From Naasia sp. (lineage in GTDB: Bacteria; Actinomycetota; Actinomycetes; Actinomycetales; Microbacteriaceae), in NCBI RefSeq assembly GCF_025465545.1, contig NZ_JAODMK010000042.1, forward strand, positions 1-48,626: 48,626 bases of DNA, read 5' to 3'. Of this stretch, positions 24,162 to 33,228 are shown one piece after another. The notes beneath the pieces are model-generated. The model did no database searches and had not been told where the DNA came from. It saw only the letters and a program-made list of their open reading frames with translations. The translations under genes and the position numbers were made by a program. How positions within the stretch are numbered: position 1 is the first letter of the stretch; every line of letters begins with the position of its first letter.

Positions 24162-24210
24162 TCGCGCCTCCGTCCCGACCATCTTGTCCCAGGCGAGACG
24201 CGCGGCGCGA

Positions 24211-24417
24211 TCAGTCCTCGCTGCGGAGCCTCGAACCGATCAGGGCGAGCACGTCTGCGTCGGCCGTGACCAGCCGCTCGAGGAGCTCACCGCCGTCGCA
24301 GCGCAGGAGCGCGAGCGTCACGCCGTTCTCGTTCCGCTCCTCCACCCGCCACGCGCCGCCCGCGTCCTCCCAGCGCACCAGGCGGGCGAGAGCGGAGTCC
24401 GTGGCCGGGTCTGCCAT
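24211..24417 (-). CDS. Small protein of unknown function, 68 residues
   Basis: The sequence MADPATDSALARLVRWEDAGG to LIGSRLRSED is a compact soluble alpha/beta protein with a WRVEERNENGVTLALLRCDGGELLERLV core. The start was set at the ATG at 24417; a longer frame from 24561 overlaps the next gene and lacks conservation-like features. CAGGCT lies nine bases before the ATG, so transcription may start almost at the codon. I do not recognise a family. It is adjacent to the 24425 gene on the same strand with seven bases between them. Confidence 0.6.
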   Translation of the reverse strand: MADPATDSALARLVRWEDAGGAWRVEERNENGVTLALLRCDGGELLERLVTADADVLALIGSRLRSED

Positions 24418-24424
24418 CCGGGCG

Positions 24425-24715
24425 CTAGCCTGCGGGCTGAGGAGGCTCGGTGCGCACCGTGACACTGCCGAGGGACACCTCGACGTGCTCGAGCGGCACG
24501 TGTCGCTCATCGAACGGGGCATCGGCGATCGCCAGGCCGACGGCGGTCGCGACCGTCTCATCCTCGGTCAGGTCCACGGTGCCGTTCTCGCCGACGAGGC
24601 CCGACTTGAGCTCCTCGGAGGGCTGCACCCGCACCTCGACACTGACGACGACGCTGCCGTCGTCCGCCGGATTCGTTCCCGCGGAGGTCTTCTCCAGTAC
24701 GTCGTCGACACTCAC
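24425..24715 (-). CDS. Small acidic protein of unknown function, 96 residues
   Basis: The protein is acidic, soluble and mostly beta (SVVVSVEVRVQPSEELKSGLVG, TVDLTEDETVATAVGLAIADAPF, LEHVEVSLGSVTVRTEPP). I set the start at the GTG at 24715. TACCGT (24722-24727) is exactly six bases upstream, giving a leaderless start; an in-frame GTG at 24733 lies upstream of that. No family is recognised. It may be cotranscribed with the 68-residue gene downstream. Confidence 0.6.
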   Translation of the reverse strand: MSVDDVLEKTSAGTNPADDGSVVVSVEVRVQPSEELKSGLVGENGTVDLTEDETVATAVGLAIADAPFDERHVPLEHVEVSLGSVTVRTEPPQPAG

Positions 24716-24721
24716 GGCACC

Positions 24722-24727
24722 ACGGTA
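24722..24727 (-). promoter_or_regulatory. -10 box deciding the start of the 96-residue protein
   Basis: On the minus strand TACCGT precedes the GTG at 24715 by six bases, matching the other leaderless starts in this window. Confidence 0.45.
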
Positions 24728-24944
24728 ACCCACCCGGGCGCGACCGCGAGGCGAATCGGTGCGGACGGGGCGCGCGCCGAGGCCGGCGCCTTCGCAACGC
24801 GCACATCCCGGGCGCTGCTCGTGCTCCTCGCCACCGCGCGTAACACTCGCAGGGAATGCGGCTCGCGGTTGTTACGTTCAGAACTCCTCGGGGCCCCTAT
24901 TCCGCGGTCCCGCACACAGCACACAGCACCCTGGGAGCACCTTC

Positions 24945-25748
24945 GTGAAGTTCCGCCTATCCGCCGTCACCCTCCTCGCCGCCGCCACGGTCGCCCTGAC
25001 CGGCTGCGCGGCAGGAAGCACCGCCGGCTCCGCCGCGGACCAGGACGCGCTCGCCCAGGTGAAGGCCGCGGGCGAGATCGTCTTCGGCACCGAGGGCACC
25101 TACCGCCCGTTCTCCTTCCACGAGGACGGCTCCGGCGATCTGGCCGGCTATGACGTGGAGATCGCTCAGGCCGTCGCGAAGAAGCTCGGTGTCACCGCGC
25201 GCTTCGAGGAGACCCAGTGGGACGCGATCTTCGCCGGCCTCGAAGCAGGGCGCTTCGACGCCATCTCCAACCAGGTCTCGATCACGCCGGAGCGCGAGAA
25301 GGACTACCTCTTCTCGGAGCCGTACACCGTCTCGCAGGGCGTCGTGGTGACCCCGGAGGCGACCACGGACATCTCCTCCTTCGACGACCTCGCAGGCAAG
25401 ACGACCGCGCAGTCGCTGACCAGCAACTGGTACACGCTCGCTCAGGACAGCGGCGCGAAGGTCGAGTCGGTCGAGGGCTGGGCCCAGGCGGTGGCGCTCG
25501 TCGAGCAGGGGCGCGTCGATGCGACGATCAACGACGAGCTGACCTGGCTGGACTACAAGGCCACCGAGGGCGCCAACGGCCTCAAGGTCGCCGCGACGAC
25601 CGAGGACAGCTCGAAGCAGGCGTTCGCGTTCGCGAAGGGCAGCGAGACCCTCGTCTCGGCGGTCGACGGTGCCCTCGACGACCTCCGCGATGACGGCACC
25701 CTCGCGAAGATCAGCGACAAGTACTTCGGGGACGATGTCACCGAGTAG
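24945..25748 (+). CDS. Polar amino acid ABC transporter substrate-binding lipoprotein
   Basis: This 267-residue protein has a lipoprotein signal with VALTGC (lipidated Cys at 21) and a family 3 solute-binding fold. Supporting segments are GEIVFGTEGTYRPFSFHEDGSGDLAGYDVEIAQAVAKKLGV, WDAIFAGLEAGRFDAISNQVSITPEREKDYLFSEPY and ALDDLRDDGTLAKISDKYFG. The Tyr, Phe, Asp and Arg pattern fits polar amino acids such as cystine or glutamine; the exact ligand cannot be read. The GTG start has GGGAG nine bases upstream. It leads a three-gene importer operon. Confidence 0.93.
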   Translation: MKFRLSAVTLLAAATVALTGCAAGSTAGSAADQDALAQVKAAGEIVFGTEGTYRPFSFHEDGSGDLAGYDVEIAQAVAKKLGVTARFEETQWDAIFAGLEAGRFDAISNQVSITPEREKDYLFSEPYTVSQGVVVTPEATTDISSFDDLAGKTTAQSLTSNWYTLAQDSGAKVESVEGWAQAVALVEQGRVDATINDELTWLDYKATEGANGLKVAATTEDSSKQAFAFAKGSETLVSAVDGALDDLRDDGTLAKISDKYFGDDVTE

Positions 25749-25766
25749 CCAGCAGGCGGCGACGAG

Positions 25767-26435
25767 ATGACGGGCGAGGACCTCTCGCTCGTCCTCTCGT
25801 CGTTCTGGCCGATCGTCTCGGGCGCGATCACGGGGACCATCCCGCTCGCCCTGTGCTCGTTCGCGATCGGCCTCGTTCTCGCCGTGGTGGTCGCGCTGAT
25901 GCGGCTGTCGCGGATCCGGGTGGTCTCCGGGCTCGCGCGGTTCTACATCTCGGTGGTCCGCGGCACCCCGCTGCTCGTGCAGCTCTTCGTGATCTTCTAC
26001 GGACTGCCCTCGATCGGCCTCCTCGTCGACCCGTGGCCGAGCGCGATCGCCGCGTTCTCGATCAACGTCGGCGGCTACGCGGCCGAGATCGTGCGGGCCG
26101 CGATCCTGTCGGTGCCGAAGGGCCAGTGGGAGGCGGCGCACATGATCGGCATGTCCCATTCGGTGGCGCTGCGGCGGATCATCCTGCCCCAGGCCGCCCG
26201 CGTCTCGGTTCCGCCGCTGTCGAACACGTTCATCAGCCTGGTGAAGGACACCTCGCTCGCGTCCCTCATCCTCGTGAACGAGCTGTTCCGGACGACTCAG
26301 GAGATCGCGGCGTTCAGCGGGGAGTTCATGCTCCTCTACCTCGAGGCGGCACTCGTCTACTGGATCATCTGCCTGGTGCTCTCCGCCGTGCAGAACGGCC
26401 TCGAGAAGCGATTGGACCGCTATGTCGCGCACTGA
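25767..26435 (+). CDS. Amino acid ABC transporter permease
   Basis: This 222-residue protein has about five membrane helices of the HisM/GlnP family. VVRGTPLLVQLFVIFYGLPSIG and the EAA loop (EAAHMIGMSHSVALRRIILPQAARVSVPPLSNTFISLVKDTSL) are intact. A single permease gene implies a homodimer. It overlaps the ATPase gene by 14 bases and follows the binding protein by 18 bases. Confidence 0.94.
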   Translation: MTGEDLSLVLSSFWPIVSGAITGTIPLALCSFAIGLVLAVVVALMRLSRIRVVSGLARFYISVVRGTPLLVQLFVIFYGLPSIGLLVDPWPSAIAAFSINVGGYAAEIVRAAILSVPKGQWEAAHMIGMSHSVALRRIILPQAARVSVPPLSNTFISLVKDTSLASLILVNELFRTTQEIAAFSGEFMLLYLEAALVYWIICLVLSAVQNGLEKRLDRYVAH

Positions 26436-27186
26436 GTCGCTGCTCGCCGTCCGCTCGCTCGCCAAGAGCTTCGGCGCCGAGCAGGTGCTCCGCTCGATCG
26501 ACCTCGACGTTCCGGCGGGAACCGTCACGACCCTGATCGGGCCATCGGGCTCCGGCAAGACCACGCTGCTGCGCTGCCTGAACGGACTCGAGGTCCCGGA
26601 CGCCGGAACCGTCGCCGTCGCGGGCGGCCCTGCCGTCGACTTCGGCGGCAAGGTCTCGAAGAAGACGCTGGGCGAGCTGCGCGACCGCTCGGCGATGGTC
26701 TTCCAGCACTACAACCTGTTCCCTCACAAGACGGTGCTGGAGAACGTGGTCGAGGGTCCCGTCGTGGTGCAGAAGCGGCCCCGCGCGGAGGCCGCCGCGG
26801 ACGCCACCCGGCTGCTCGAGCGGGTCGGGCTCGCCGCCAAGCGCGACGACTTTCCCTTCTCCCTGTCCGGTGGTCAGCAGCAGCGCGTCGGCATCGTCCG
26901 GGCCCTCGCACTCCGGCCCAAGCTGCTGCTGTTCGACGAGCCGACCTCCGCGCTCGACGCGGAGCTGGTGGGCGAGGTGCTCTCGCTCATGAAGCAGCTC
27001 GCGAGCGAAGGCTGGACGATGCTCGTCGCCACTCACGAGCTGCAGTTCGCCCGCGAGGTCGCGAACGAGGTGCTCTTCATGGACGGCGGCGTGATCGTGG
27101 AGCGCGGCGCGCCCGCCCAGGTGCTCGGCAATCCGCGGGAGGAGCGCACCCGGCGCTTCGTGCAGCGACTGACCGACCCCCTCTAG
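26422..27186 (+). CDS. Amino acid ABC transporter ATP-binding protein
   Basis: This 254-residue single-domain ATPase has Walker A GPSGSGKTT (40-48), the Q-loop VFQHYNLFPHKTVLENV, signature LSGGQQQRVGIVRAL and Walker B LLLFDEPTSALD. The MLVATHELQFAREVA switch carries the catalytic His. This is the GlnQ/HisP type. It energises uptake through the 25767 permease. Confidence 0.95.
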   Translation: MSRTESLLAVRSLAKSFGAEQVLRSIDLDVPAGTVTTLIGPSGSGKTTLLRCLNGLEVPDAGTVAVAGGPAVDFGGKVSKKTLGELRDRSAMVFQHYNLFPHKTVLENVVEGPVVVQKRPRAEAAADATRLLERVGLAAKRDDFPFSLSGGQQQRVGIVRALALRPKLLLFDEPTSALDAELVGEVLSLMKQLASEGWTMLVATHELQFAREVANEVLFMDGGVIVERGAPAQVLGNPREERTRRFVQRLTDPL

Positions 27187-27191
27187 TCCGC

Positions 27192-27247
27192 GACCTGCCC
27201 ACTTCGGTCGCACTTCGCTGCCCAGTTGCGGCAGAAGTGGGCAGGTC
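27192..27247. repeat. Long palindromic element between convergent genes
   Basis: GACCTGCCCACTTC (27192-27205) and its exact complement GAAGTGGGCAGGTC (27234-27247) bracket a 28-base loop. The loop holds a second degenerate copy starting CTGCCCAGTTGCGGCA. It sits between the ends of the amino acid ATPase and kinase genes. It may be a bidirectional terminator, a REP-like repeat or both. No T-run flanks it. Confidence 0.75.
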
Positions 27248-27259
27248 AGCGCGTGAGGC

Positions 27260-28360
27260 TCAGCCGAGCACCCGCTCCGCACTGGCGAGCAGCACGTCGA
27301 TGGGTGCGCTGAGCTCCGCGAGCGCAGCCTCCGGCGTCTCGTCCGGGGCACTTCCCCGCCTCGGGGCCGTTCCTCGTGCGACCGCGTCGGCGACGTCACG
27401 CACCAGCTTCCAGCGGAGGCCGACCGCCGCGTCGAACCCTCGCCGAGCGGTGTCCGCGTCGACCCCGCTTCCTGCCGCATCGAGTCCGGACTGGTAGGCC
27501 CTCACCGCGTCCTCCAGGATCGTCGCGATGAGTGTCCCCGAGCAGTCGCCGCGGCGAGCCGAGGAGAACAGGAGGGACGCGAGGTCGGCGCCGACCGGAC
27601 CTGGACCGACGGACTCCCAGTCGATCAGAACCGTGCGCCCGTCCGCCCGCATCACGTTGGCGCCGACCGCATCGTGGTGGCACAGGGTCTCCGGAAGCGA
27701 TTCGAGGATCTGGCGGAGCCGACCCTGCGCGCGCACGAGCCGCTCCGCTGCCGGAATCCGGCCCCGGAGCACAGCGGCGACGGCGGGCTGCGCCGAAGCA
27801 CGCGCGAGGACTTCGAGCCCCTCCTGCACCGCCTCCGGCTGGCTGTGCCGAGCGATCCAGCCAGAGAAGAGCCAGGGCTCGTCCGGCACCCTGCCGACCC
27901 AGCGACCGGCGAGGAACCCGAGGTCGCGGGCGCCGGCGAGGAGCTCCTCCGCACCGAGCGGACGGCTGCCCTCGTCGTGGATCTCCTCGAGGAGCAGGGT
28001 GATCCGCCCGTCGGGCCCGACGAATGAGCCGAAGGCGCGGGGCGCCCCCACCTGGGGCGCGAGATCGTCGAGCAGTCCTGACGCGTACGCGGCGAACTCC
28101 CGCCTGCCGTTCTCGAGCAGGTACGGCGAGGCGGTCGCGGGGCCCTCGGTGACCTTTTCGATCAGCCGCCACTCCCGGCGCCCACTCTCGACGATCGCCG
28201 TGCCGACCAGCCGGGCGACCGAGCGGTGCGCGAGGAAGGCGTCGTACTCGAGATGCTCGCGGTGCACGTCCTCGAGTGCCCGCACGGGCTCGCCGAGCGC
28301 AGCGGTCACGGCGGAGCGGAGCGCGGGCTCCTCGGCGCGGGCGTCAGCTGCGGGAGGCAC
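27260..28360 (-). CDS. Aminoglycoside phosphotransferase (APH)-fold kinase
   Basis: This 366-residue protein has the APH C-terminal core, with the catalytic loop LCHHDAVGANVM (HDxxxxN) and the metal-binding LIDWESVGPGPVGADLASLLF. The first part (REWRLIEKVTEGPATASPYLLENGRREFAAYASGLLDDL) fits the nucleotide lobe. The family includes antibiotic, homoserine, choline and methylthioribose kinases. Nothing here points to antibiotic resistance specifically. The GTG start is leaderless: TAGCCT (28367-28372) lies six bases upstream. The substrate is unknown. Confidence 0.85.
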   Translation of the reverse strand: MPPAADARAEEPALRSAVTAALGEPVRALEDVHREHLEYDAFLAHRSVARLVGTAIVESGRREWRLIEKVTEGPATASPYLLENGRREFAAYASGLLDDLAPQVGAPRAFGSFVGPDGRITLLLEEIHDEGSRPLGAEELLAGARDLGFLAGRWVGRVPDEPWLFSGWIARHSQPEAVQEGLEVLARASAQPAVAAVLRGRIPAAERLVRAQGRLRQILESLPETLCHHDAVGANVMRADGRTVLIDWESVGPGPVGADLASLLFSSARRGDCSGTLIATILEDAVRAYQSGLDAAGSGVDADTARRGFDAAVGLRWKLVRDVADAVARGTAPRRGSAPDETPEAALAELSAPIDVLLASAERVLG

Positions 28361-28366
28361 CGGGTC

Positions 28367-28372
28367 AGGCTA
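28367..28372 (-). promoter_or_regulatory. -10 box of a leaderless transcript before the APH-fold kinase
   Basis: TAGCCT on the minus strand ends six bases before the GTG at 28360. It overlaps the edge of TTCCG-TG-CGGAA (28373-28384), a degenerate cousin of the palindrome at 37223. Confidence 0.5.
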
Positions 28373-28553
28373 TTCCGTGCGGAAGGCCCCGTCCCCCCGC
28401 CTGTTTCGCGCCGGAGGCATCCGCCATAGTGAAGCATGCACAAGCCCACCTCGCCGCGGTCGCGGCAACGACCAGGCCCCGAGGTGTCGCCGGCGTGAGT
28501 GACCGGCACGGACCGGCCAGTTCCTCGCCCATCGCCCGTCGGTTCGGCCGCTC

Positions 28554-29342
28554 GTGACCGTGGAGCCGCCGACGCGCTCGGTGTTCACCAGAGCTCTCTC
28601 GCTGCTCACGGCGTTCACGGGAGCACCCAGCGGCGAGCGGAAGCTCTCCGAGCTCGCCCGCCTCAGCGGACTGCCGCTGACGACCACACACCGCCTCTGC
28701 GGGCAGCTCGAGCGGGAAGGCATGCTCGAGCGCACGCCGACAGGCGGCTACCGGGTCGGATTGCGACTGTGGGAGCTCGGCATGCTGGCGCCCAGGTCGC
28801 ACGGCCTCCGGGAGGTCGCGCTGCCGTTCCTCGAGGACCTCTACGAGGTGACCCACCAGAACGTCCAGCTGATGGTGCTCGACGGGACCGAGGCGGTGAT
28901 CGTCGAGCGACTCCGCTCCCGGGACGCGGTCCGGCTCGCGGGAGCGGCGGGTGGCCGGCTTCCGGTGCACGCGACGAGCGGCGGCGTCGCGCTCCTCGCC
29001 TACAGCGACCCCGGCACGGTGGCCGCGGTGCTCGCCAGCCCGATGGCCCGCTACTCCGAGGCGACCATCCAGTCCGAGCACGAGTTGCGCGCGGCGATGG
29101 CCCGTGTCCGCCAGCAGGGCTACCTCGAACTGCGAGCGCATCTCACGCCCGGATCGGTGTCCATCGCGGCCCCGATCCTCCTCCGTTCGCGTGGCGCGGT
29201 CGGGGCGGTCTCGGTCGTCAGCGAGCTGGGCACCGACACCCGTGTGCTCATTCCCGCGATACTCACGACGGCGCGGGCGATCGGGCGCGCCCTGGGAGCC
29301 GATCGCAGCGAGACGGCCGCCCGCCCCCACGCCCAGCCCTAG
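28554..29342 (+). CDS. IclR-family transcriptional regulator, probable pob/pca regulator
   Basis: This 262-residue protein has a winged helix-turn-helix (LLTAFTGAPSGERKLSELARLSGLPLTTTHRLCGQLEREGMLERTPTGGYRVGLRLWELG) followed by the IclR effector domain (NVQLMVLDGTEAVIVERLRSRDAVRL, LPVHATSGGVALLAY, SIAAPILLRSRGAVGAVSVV). PcaR, PobR and PcaU, which control protocatechuate and 4-hydroxybenzoate catabolism, belong to this family. The gene ends 78 bases from the end of pcaF, pointing towards it. The GTG start lacks a clear ribosome binding site, so the exact start is uncertain. Confidence 0.88.
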   Translation: MTVEPPTRSVFTRALSLLTAFTGAPSGERKLSELARLSGLPLTTTHRLCGQLEREGMLERTPTGGYRVGLRLWELGMLAPRSHGLREVALPFLEDLYEVTHQNVQLMVLDGTEAVIVERLRSRDAVRLAGAAGGRLPVHATSGGVALLAYSDPGTVAAVLASPMARYSEATIQSEHELRAAMARVRQQGYLELRAHLTPGSVSIAAPILLRSRGAVGAVSVVSELGTDTRVLIPAILTTARAIGRALGADRSETAARPHAQP

Positions 29343-29373
29343 GCCGACGACGCCTCACGGGGTGGGTGACGGC

Positions 29374-29399
29374 GCGCACCGAAAACCTCCCCGGTGCGC
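29374..29399. terminator. Hairpin between convergent iclR-type gene and pcaF
   Basis: GCGCACCG (29374-29381) and CGGTGCGC (29392-29399) pair perfectly around a ten-base loop beginning AAAA. It lies between two convergent stops and can serve both. Confidence 0.6.
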
Positions 29400-29420
29400 T
29401 GGCCCCGGCGGTCCTCCGCG

Positions 29421-30635
29421 CTAGCCGACCCGCTCGAAGACCGCGGCGAGCCCCTGACCGCCGCCGATGCACATGGTCTCGAGCGCCCAGTGCGCGTCGA
29501 GGTCCTGCGCCTCACTGGCCAGGGTCGCGAGCATCCGCACCCCGGTCGCGGCAAGCGGGTGACCGATGGAGATCCCGCCGCCCCGCGGGTTGAGTCGGGG
29601 GTCCTCGTCGTCGATGCCCCACTCGTCCAGGCAGGCGAGCATCTGCACCGCGAAAGCCTCGTTGAGCTCGATGAGGTCGAGGTCGTTGAACGTGAGACCC
29701 GCCCGCTGCAGCGCCTTGTTGGCGGCGGGGACGGGTCCGATGCCGAACCGGTTGGGCTCGACCCCCGCGACGGCCCAGGTCTCCAGGCGCAGCATCGGCG
29801 TGAGGCCGAGCTCGACGGCCCTCTCCGGGGTGGTGACGATGCATGCGGCGGCCGCGTCGTTCTGGCCGCTCGCGTTGCCGGCCGTCACGGTGGCCTCGGG
29901 GTCCTTCTTGCCGAGCGGGGCGCGGAGCGCGGCGAGCGCCTCGAGGGTGGTGTCGCGGCGGGGGTGCTCGTCCCGGTCGACGATCGTGCTGCCCGTGCGG
30001 CCGGGCACCTCCACCGGCACGATCTCCCGGTCGAAGGCGCCGGCATCCTGAGCGGCGACGGCACGCTGGTGCGACTGGAGGGCATAGGCGTCCTGCCGCT
30101 CGCGGCTGATCCCGTACTCCTTGCGGAGCACCTCGGCCGAGCCGATGTTGCCGTCGGGCAGCGGATGGAAGCGGCCGCCCGCCCGCTCCCGGCCGCGGGT
30201 GAGCGCGTCCTGGAAGAGGAGAGGACCGGCGAGGCCGCGGCGGCCCTGCTCCGAGTAGTAGGGAGCGTTGCTCATCGACTCGACGCCGGCCGCGAGCACG
30301 ACCTCCGACACCCCGGTCTGCACCTGCATGGCGGCGTTCACCACCGCCTGGAGGCCCGACCCGCAGCGGCGGTCGAGCTGATAGCCCGTCGCCGTGACCG
30401 GGAGGCCCGCGTCCAGTGCGGCGACCCGGCCGATGGGCGGCGCCTCCATGGTGGAGTAGCACTGCCCGAAGATGACGTCGTCGACCGAGTCACCGGGGAG
30501 CCCGGTCCGCTCGAGCAGCGCCTTGAGGACGAGCGTTGCCAGGTCGAGGGCAGACAGCGCGGAGAGCGCACCGCCGAAGCGGCCGACTGGGGTGCGCAGC
30601 GGCGAGCAGACGACGGCTTCGCGGAGCTCCCTCAC
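29421..30635 (-). CDS. pcaF: Beta-ketoadipyl-CoA thiolase
   Basis: This 404-residue thiolase has the nucleophile in [12 protein letters not shown] (Cys91), and [14 protein letters not shown] and [10 protein letters not shown] carry the catalytic His and second Cys. It should cleave 3-oxoadipyl-CoA with CoA to succinyl-CoA and acetyl-CoA, the last step of the pathway. Its position directly after pcaIJ supports PcaF over a general acetyl-CoA acetyltransferase. The GTG start overlaps the pcaJ stop (GTGA). It ends the pob/pca operon. Confidence 0.9.
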   Translation of the reverse strand: MRELREAVVCSPLRTPVGRFGGALSALSALDLATLVLKALLERTGLPGDSVDDVIFGQCYSTMEAPPIGRVAALDAGLPVTATGYQLDRRCGSGLQAVVNAAMQVQTGVSEVVLAAGVESMSNAPYYSEQGRRGLAGPLLFQDALTRGRERAGGRFHPLPDGNIGSAEVLRKEYGISRERQDAYALQSHQRAVAAQDAGAFDREIVPVEVPGRTGSTIVDRDEHPRRDTTLEALAALRAPLGKKDPEATVTAGNASGQNDAAAACIVTTPERAVELGLTPMLRLETWAVAGVEPNRFGIGPVPAANKALQRAGLTFNDLDLIELNEAFAVQMLACLDEWGIDDEDPRLNPRGGGISIGHPLAATGVRMLATLASEAQDLDAHWALETMCIGGGQGLAAVFERVG

Positions 30636-31288
30636 GACGCGACCGGCATCAGGTCCTCGGCGACGCGGAAGCCGCAGCCGGTGAGCTCGCGGACGCCGTC
30701 GACCGTCTCGCCCGGCGCGAGTTCGATCAGCACGAGCCCGTCGTCGGTCACATCGAAGACGGCGCGGTCGGTGATGATCCTGTTCACGCAGGCGCGTCCG
30801 GTGAGCGGGAGCAGGCACTCCGTCAGGATCTTGTGCTCGCCGCTCCTGGCGACATGCTCCATCACCACGATGACGCGCTGCGCGCCGGCCACGAGGTCCA
30901 TCGCGCCGCCCATGCCCTTGATGAGCTTGCCCGGAATCGCCCAGTTGGCGATGTCCCCGCGCTCCGAGACCTGCATGGCGCCGAGCACTGCGACCTCGAT
31001 GCGGCCGCCGCGGATCATCCCGAAGCTCGCCGCCGAGTCGAAGTAGGAGGCTCCGGGGAGCACGGTGACCGTCTCCTTGCCCGCGTTGATGAGCTTGGGG
31101 TCCTCCTCGCCCTCCCAGGGGTAGGGCCCCACGCCGAGGATCCCGTTCTCGCTGTGCAGGACGATGGTCTTGCCCTCGGGCAGGTAGTTGGGGATGAGGG
31201 TCGGCAGCCCGATGCCCAGATTGACGTAGGAGCCGTCATCGAGCTCGAGCGCGGCGCGAGCCGCCATCTCGTCGCGGGTGAGTGTCAC
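30632..31288 (-). CDS. pcaJ: 3-oxoadipate CoA-transferase subunit B
   Basis: This 218-residue protein carries the active-site glutamate in [11 protein letters not shown] (Glu47), typical of CoA-transferase beta subunits. [16 protein letters not shown] and [34 protein letters not shown] follow. It pairs with PcaI and moves CoA from succinyl-CoA to 3-oxoadipate. The GTG start is one base after the pcaI stop and uses the AAGGAGG at the pcaI 3' end. Confidence 0.92.
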   Translation of the reverse strand: MTLTRDEMAARAALELDDGSYVNLGIGLPTLIPNYLPEGKTIVLHSENGILGVGPYPWEGEEDPKLINAGKETVTVLPGASYFDSAASFGMIRGGRIEVAVLGAMQVSERGDIANWAIPGKLIKGMGGAMDLVAGAQRVIVVMEHVARSGEHKILTECLLPLTGRACVNRIITDRAVFDVTDDGLVLIELAPGETVDGVRELTGCGFRVAEDLMPVAS

Positions 31289-31289
31289 G

Positions 31290-32069
31290 TCAGGCCTCCT
31301 TGCGGGTGCGCACGGTGCGCTTCTCGATGGGCAGGTCGGCGGCTTGCTCGGGAGTGAGCCCGACGACCCGGTCGACGTAGATCCCGGGCAGGTGCACGTC
31401 GTCGGGGGCCAGGCCGCCCGGTTCGACGACCTCGTCGACCTCGGCGATCGTGATCCGGCCGGCCATCGCAACGAGCGGATTGAAGTTGCGGGCCGACTTC
31501 TCGAAGACGAGATTGCCGTGCCAGTCGGCCTTGGCGGCACGGACGAGCGCGAAGTCGGTGCGGATGGCCGTCTCCAGCACGTAGTCGGCCTCCCGTCCGA
31601 ACACGCCGAAGGCCGCGGTCGGCTTCGGCGGCGAGGACACCGCGACGCTGCCGTCCGATGCGTAGCGCCAGGGCAGCCCGCCCTCGGAGACCATCGTCCC
31701 GACGCCGCTCGCGGTGTAGAACGCGGGGATTCCCACTCCACCCGCTCGGAGCCGCTCGGCGAGAGTCCCCTGCGGCGTCAGCTCGAGCTCGATCTCGCCC
31801 CCGAGGTATTGGCGGGCGAACTCCTTGTTCTCGCCGACGTAGGAGCCGATGGCGCGGCGGATCCGTCCCGCGGCGAGCAGCAGTCCGAGCCCCCAGCCAT
31901 CGACGCCGAGGTTGTTGGAGACGATCTCGAGGTCGGCGGTCCCCTGCCCCAGCAGGGCGCGGATCAGCTCGATCGGCACCCCGTTGAGGCCGAAGCCTCC
32001 CACCGCTATGGAGGCGCCGTTCGGGATGTCGGCGACGGCCTCCGCCGCCGAGGCGACCCTCTTGTCCAT
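31290..32069 (-). CDS. pcaI: 3-oxoadipate CoA-transferase subunit A
   Basis: This 259-residue protein has the alpha-subunit motifs [36 protein letters not shown] and [45 protein letters not shown], characteristic of PcaI/ScoA-type enzymes. The ATG at 32069 has AAGGAGAATC just upstream. SCOT-type ketone-body transferases share these motifs; the pca neighbours settle the assignment. Confidence 0.93.
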   Translation of the reverse strand: MDKRVASAAEAVADIPNGASIAVGGFGLNGVPIELIRALLGQGTADLEIVSNNLGVDGWGLGLLLAAGRIRRAIGSYVGENKEFARQYLGGEIELELTPQGTLAERLRAGGVGIPAFYTASGVGTMVSEGGLPWRYASDGSVAVSSPPKPTAAFGVFGREADYVLETAIRTDFALVRAAKADWHGNLVFEKSARNFNPLVAMAGRITIAEVDEVVEPGGLAPDDVHLPGIYVDRVVGLTPEQAADLPIEKRTVRTRKEA

Positions 32070-32079
32070 GATTCTCCTT

Positions 32080-33228
32080 CTATTCCCTGTCCTGCTCGGC
32101 GAAGACGCGCGTGGCGATGCCGAAGGCGGTGTTCGCGGCCGGGACTCCAGCGTAGATCGCGGTCTGCAGGAGGATCTCGGTGAGCTCCGCGCGAGCCAGC
32201 CCGTTGCGCCGCGCCGCATGCAGGTGCAGCTCGAGCTCATGCCAGTGCCGCGCTGTGACGAGGCTGGCGATCGTGACGGCACTGCGCATCCGGCGATCCA
32301 GCCCGGGCCTCGTCCACACGCTCCCCCACGCGTATTCGGTGATGAAGCGCTGGAAGTCCGCGGTCTCGGGAGTGATGCCGGCCAGGGACGCCTCCACGTG
32401 CGCCTCGCCGAGAACCGCTCGGCGCACGGTCATGCCCGCGTCGTAGCGGGAGGCGCCGAGCGTGGCCCTGATCAGCTCCGCGAGCAGCCGGGGCCGTTCG
32501 ATCTGGGCCTGATGGCCCGTCTCGGCCAGCGCCTCGAACCGGGCGCCCGGCGCAGTGTCGGCCAGCCGCGCGGCCGCGTCGGGCGTCACGACGGGATCGG
32601 ATTCGCCGGCGACGACGAGGACCCGTCCCGCGAGCGAACCGGTGTCAGCCGTCCGGTCGAAGGCGGCGAGGGCCTCACAGCAGAGTGCATACGATTCGTC
32701 GTCGATGTCGAGCAGGTCCCCGAGGACGCGGCCGCTCAGGTCGGGCTCCCGCGCAAGGAACCCCGGGTCGAACCAGCGCGCGCTGGTCGCGGCGACGAGA
32801 GACGCCGTTCCCTGACGTCGCACCTGCTCGGCGCGCGCGAGCCAGGCGTCCGTCTCGCCGATCTTCGCGTTCGAGCAGACGACGGCCAGCCCGTCGACCC
32901 GCTCCTTCGCGGCACCGAGAGCCAGCTCGATGCCGACCGTGCCGCCGAAGGACGCCCCGGCATAGCTGAATCTCCCGTCGCCGAGGGAGTCGACGAGAGC
33001 GAGAACGCCGGCTGCGAGCTCCGCGACGGTGAACGCAGCCGAGGCGGCGGGGCTCACGCCGTGCCCCGGAAGGTCGAAGCGCAGCACCCGGAAGGAGGCT
33101 GCCAAGAGCTGCGCGGCCGGCGCCCAGGCGTCCGACGTCGTCCCGAGCGACGGTCCGAGGACCAGCAGCGGCACCGCCGGATCGGCAGAGCGGGTGGGGT
33201 CGACGATCCCACGAAGGACCGGGATCAT
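32080..33228 (-). CDS. pcaL: Fused 3-oxoadipate enol-lactonase/4-carboxymuconolactone decarboxylase
   Basis: This 382-residue fusion performs two consecutive steps. The first part (1-255) is an alpha/beta hydrolase with the nucleophile elbow GASFG (Ser93), FDLPGHG and a C-terminal His in ALAETGHQAQIERP. The second part (about 265-382) is a carboxymuconolactone decarboxylase domain (ITPETADFQRFITEYAWGSVWTRPGLDRRMRSAVTIASL, ELHLHAARRNGLARAELTEILLQTAIYAGVPAANTAF). The PcaL fusion is known from Streptomyces and Rhodococcus. The ATG overlaps the pcaB stop (ATGA). Confidence 0.94.
   Translation of the reverse strand: MIPVLRGIVDPTRSADPAVPLLVLGPSLGTTSDAWAPAAQLLAASFRVLRFDLPGHGVSPAASAAFTVAELAAGVLALVDSLGDGRFSYAGASFGGTVGIELALGAAKERVDGLAVVCSNAKIGETDAWLARAEQVRRQGTASLVAATSARWFDPGFLAREPDLSGRVLGDLLDIDDESYALCCEALAAFDRTADTGSLAGRVLVVAGESDPVVTPDAAARLADTAPGARFEALAETGHQAQIERPRLLAELIRATLGASRYDAGMTVRRAVLGEAHVEASLAGITPETADFQRFITEYAWGSVWTRPGLDRRMRSAVTIASLVTARHWHELELHLHAARRNGLARAELTEILLQTAIYAGVPAANTAFGIATRVFAEQDRE

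Noticed and set aside
27260-28360. Reading the APH-fold kinase as an antibiotic resistance gene
   Set aside because: Only generic family motifs are present, with no resistance-gene neighbours or mobile element.
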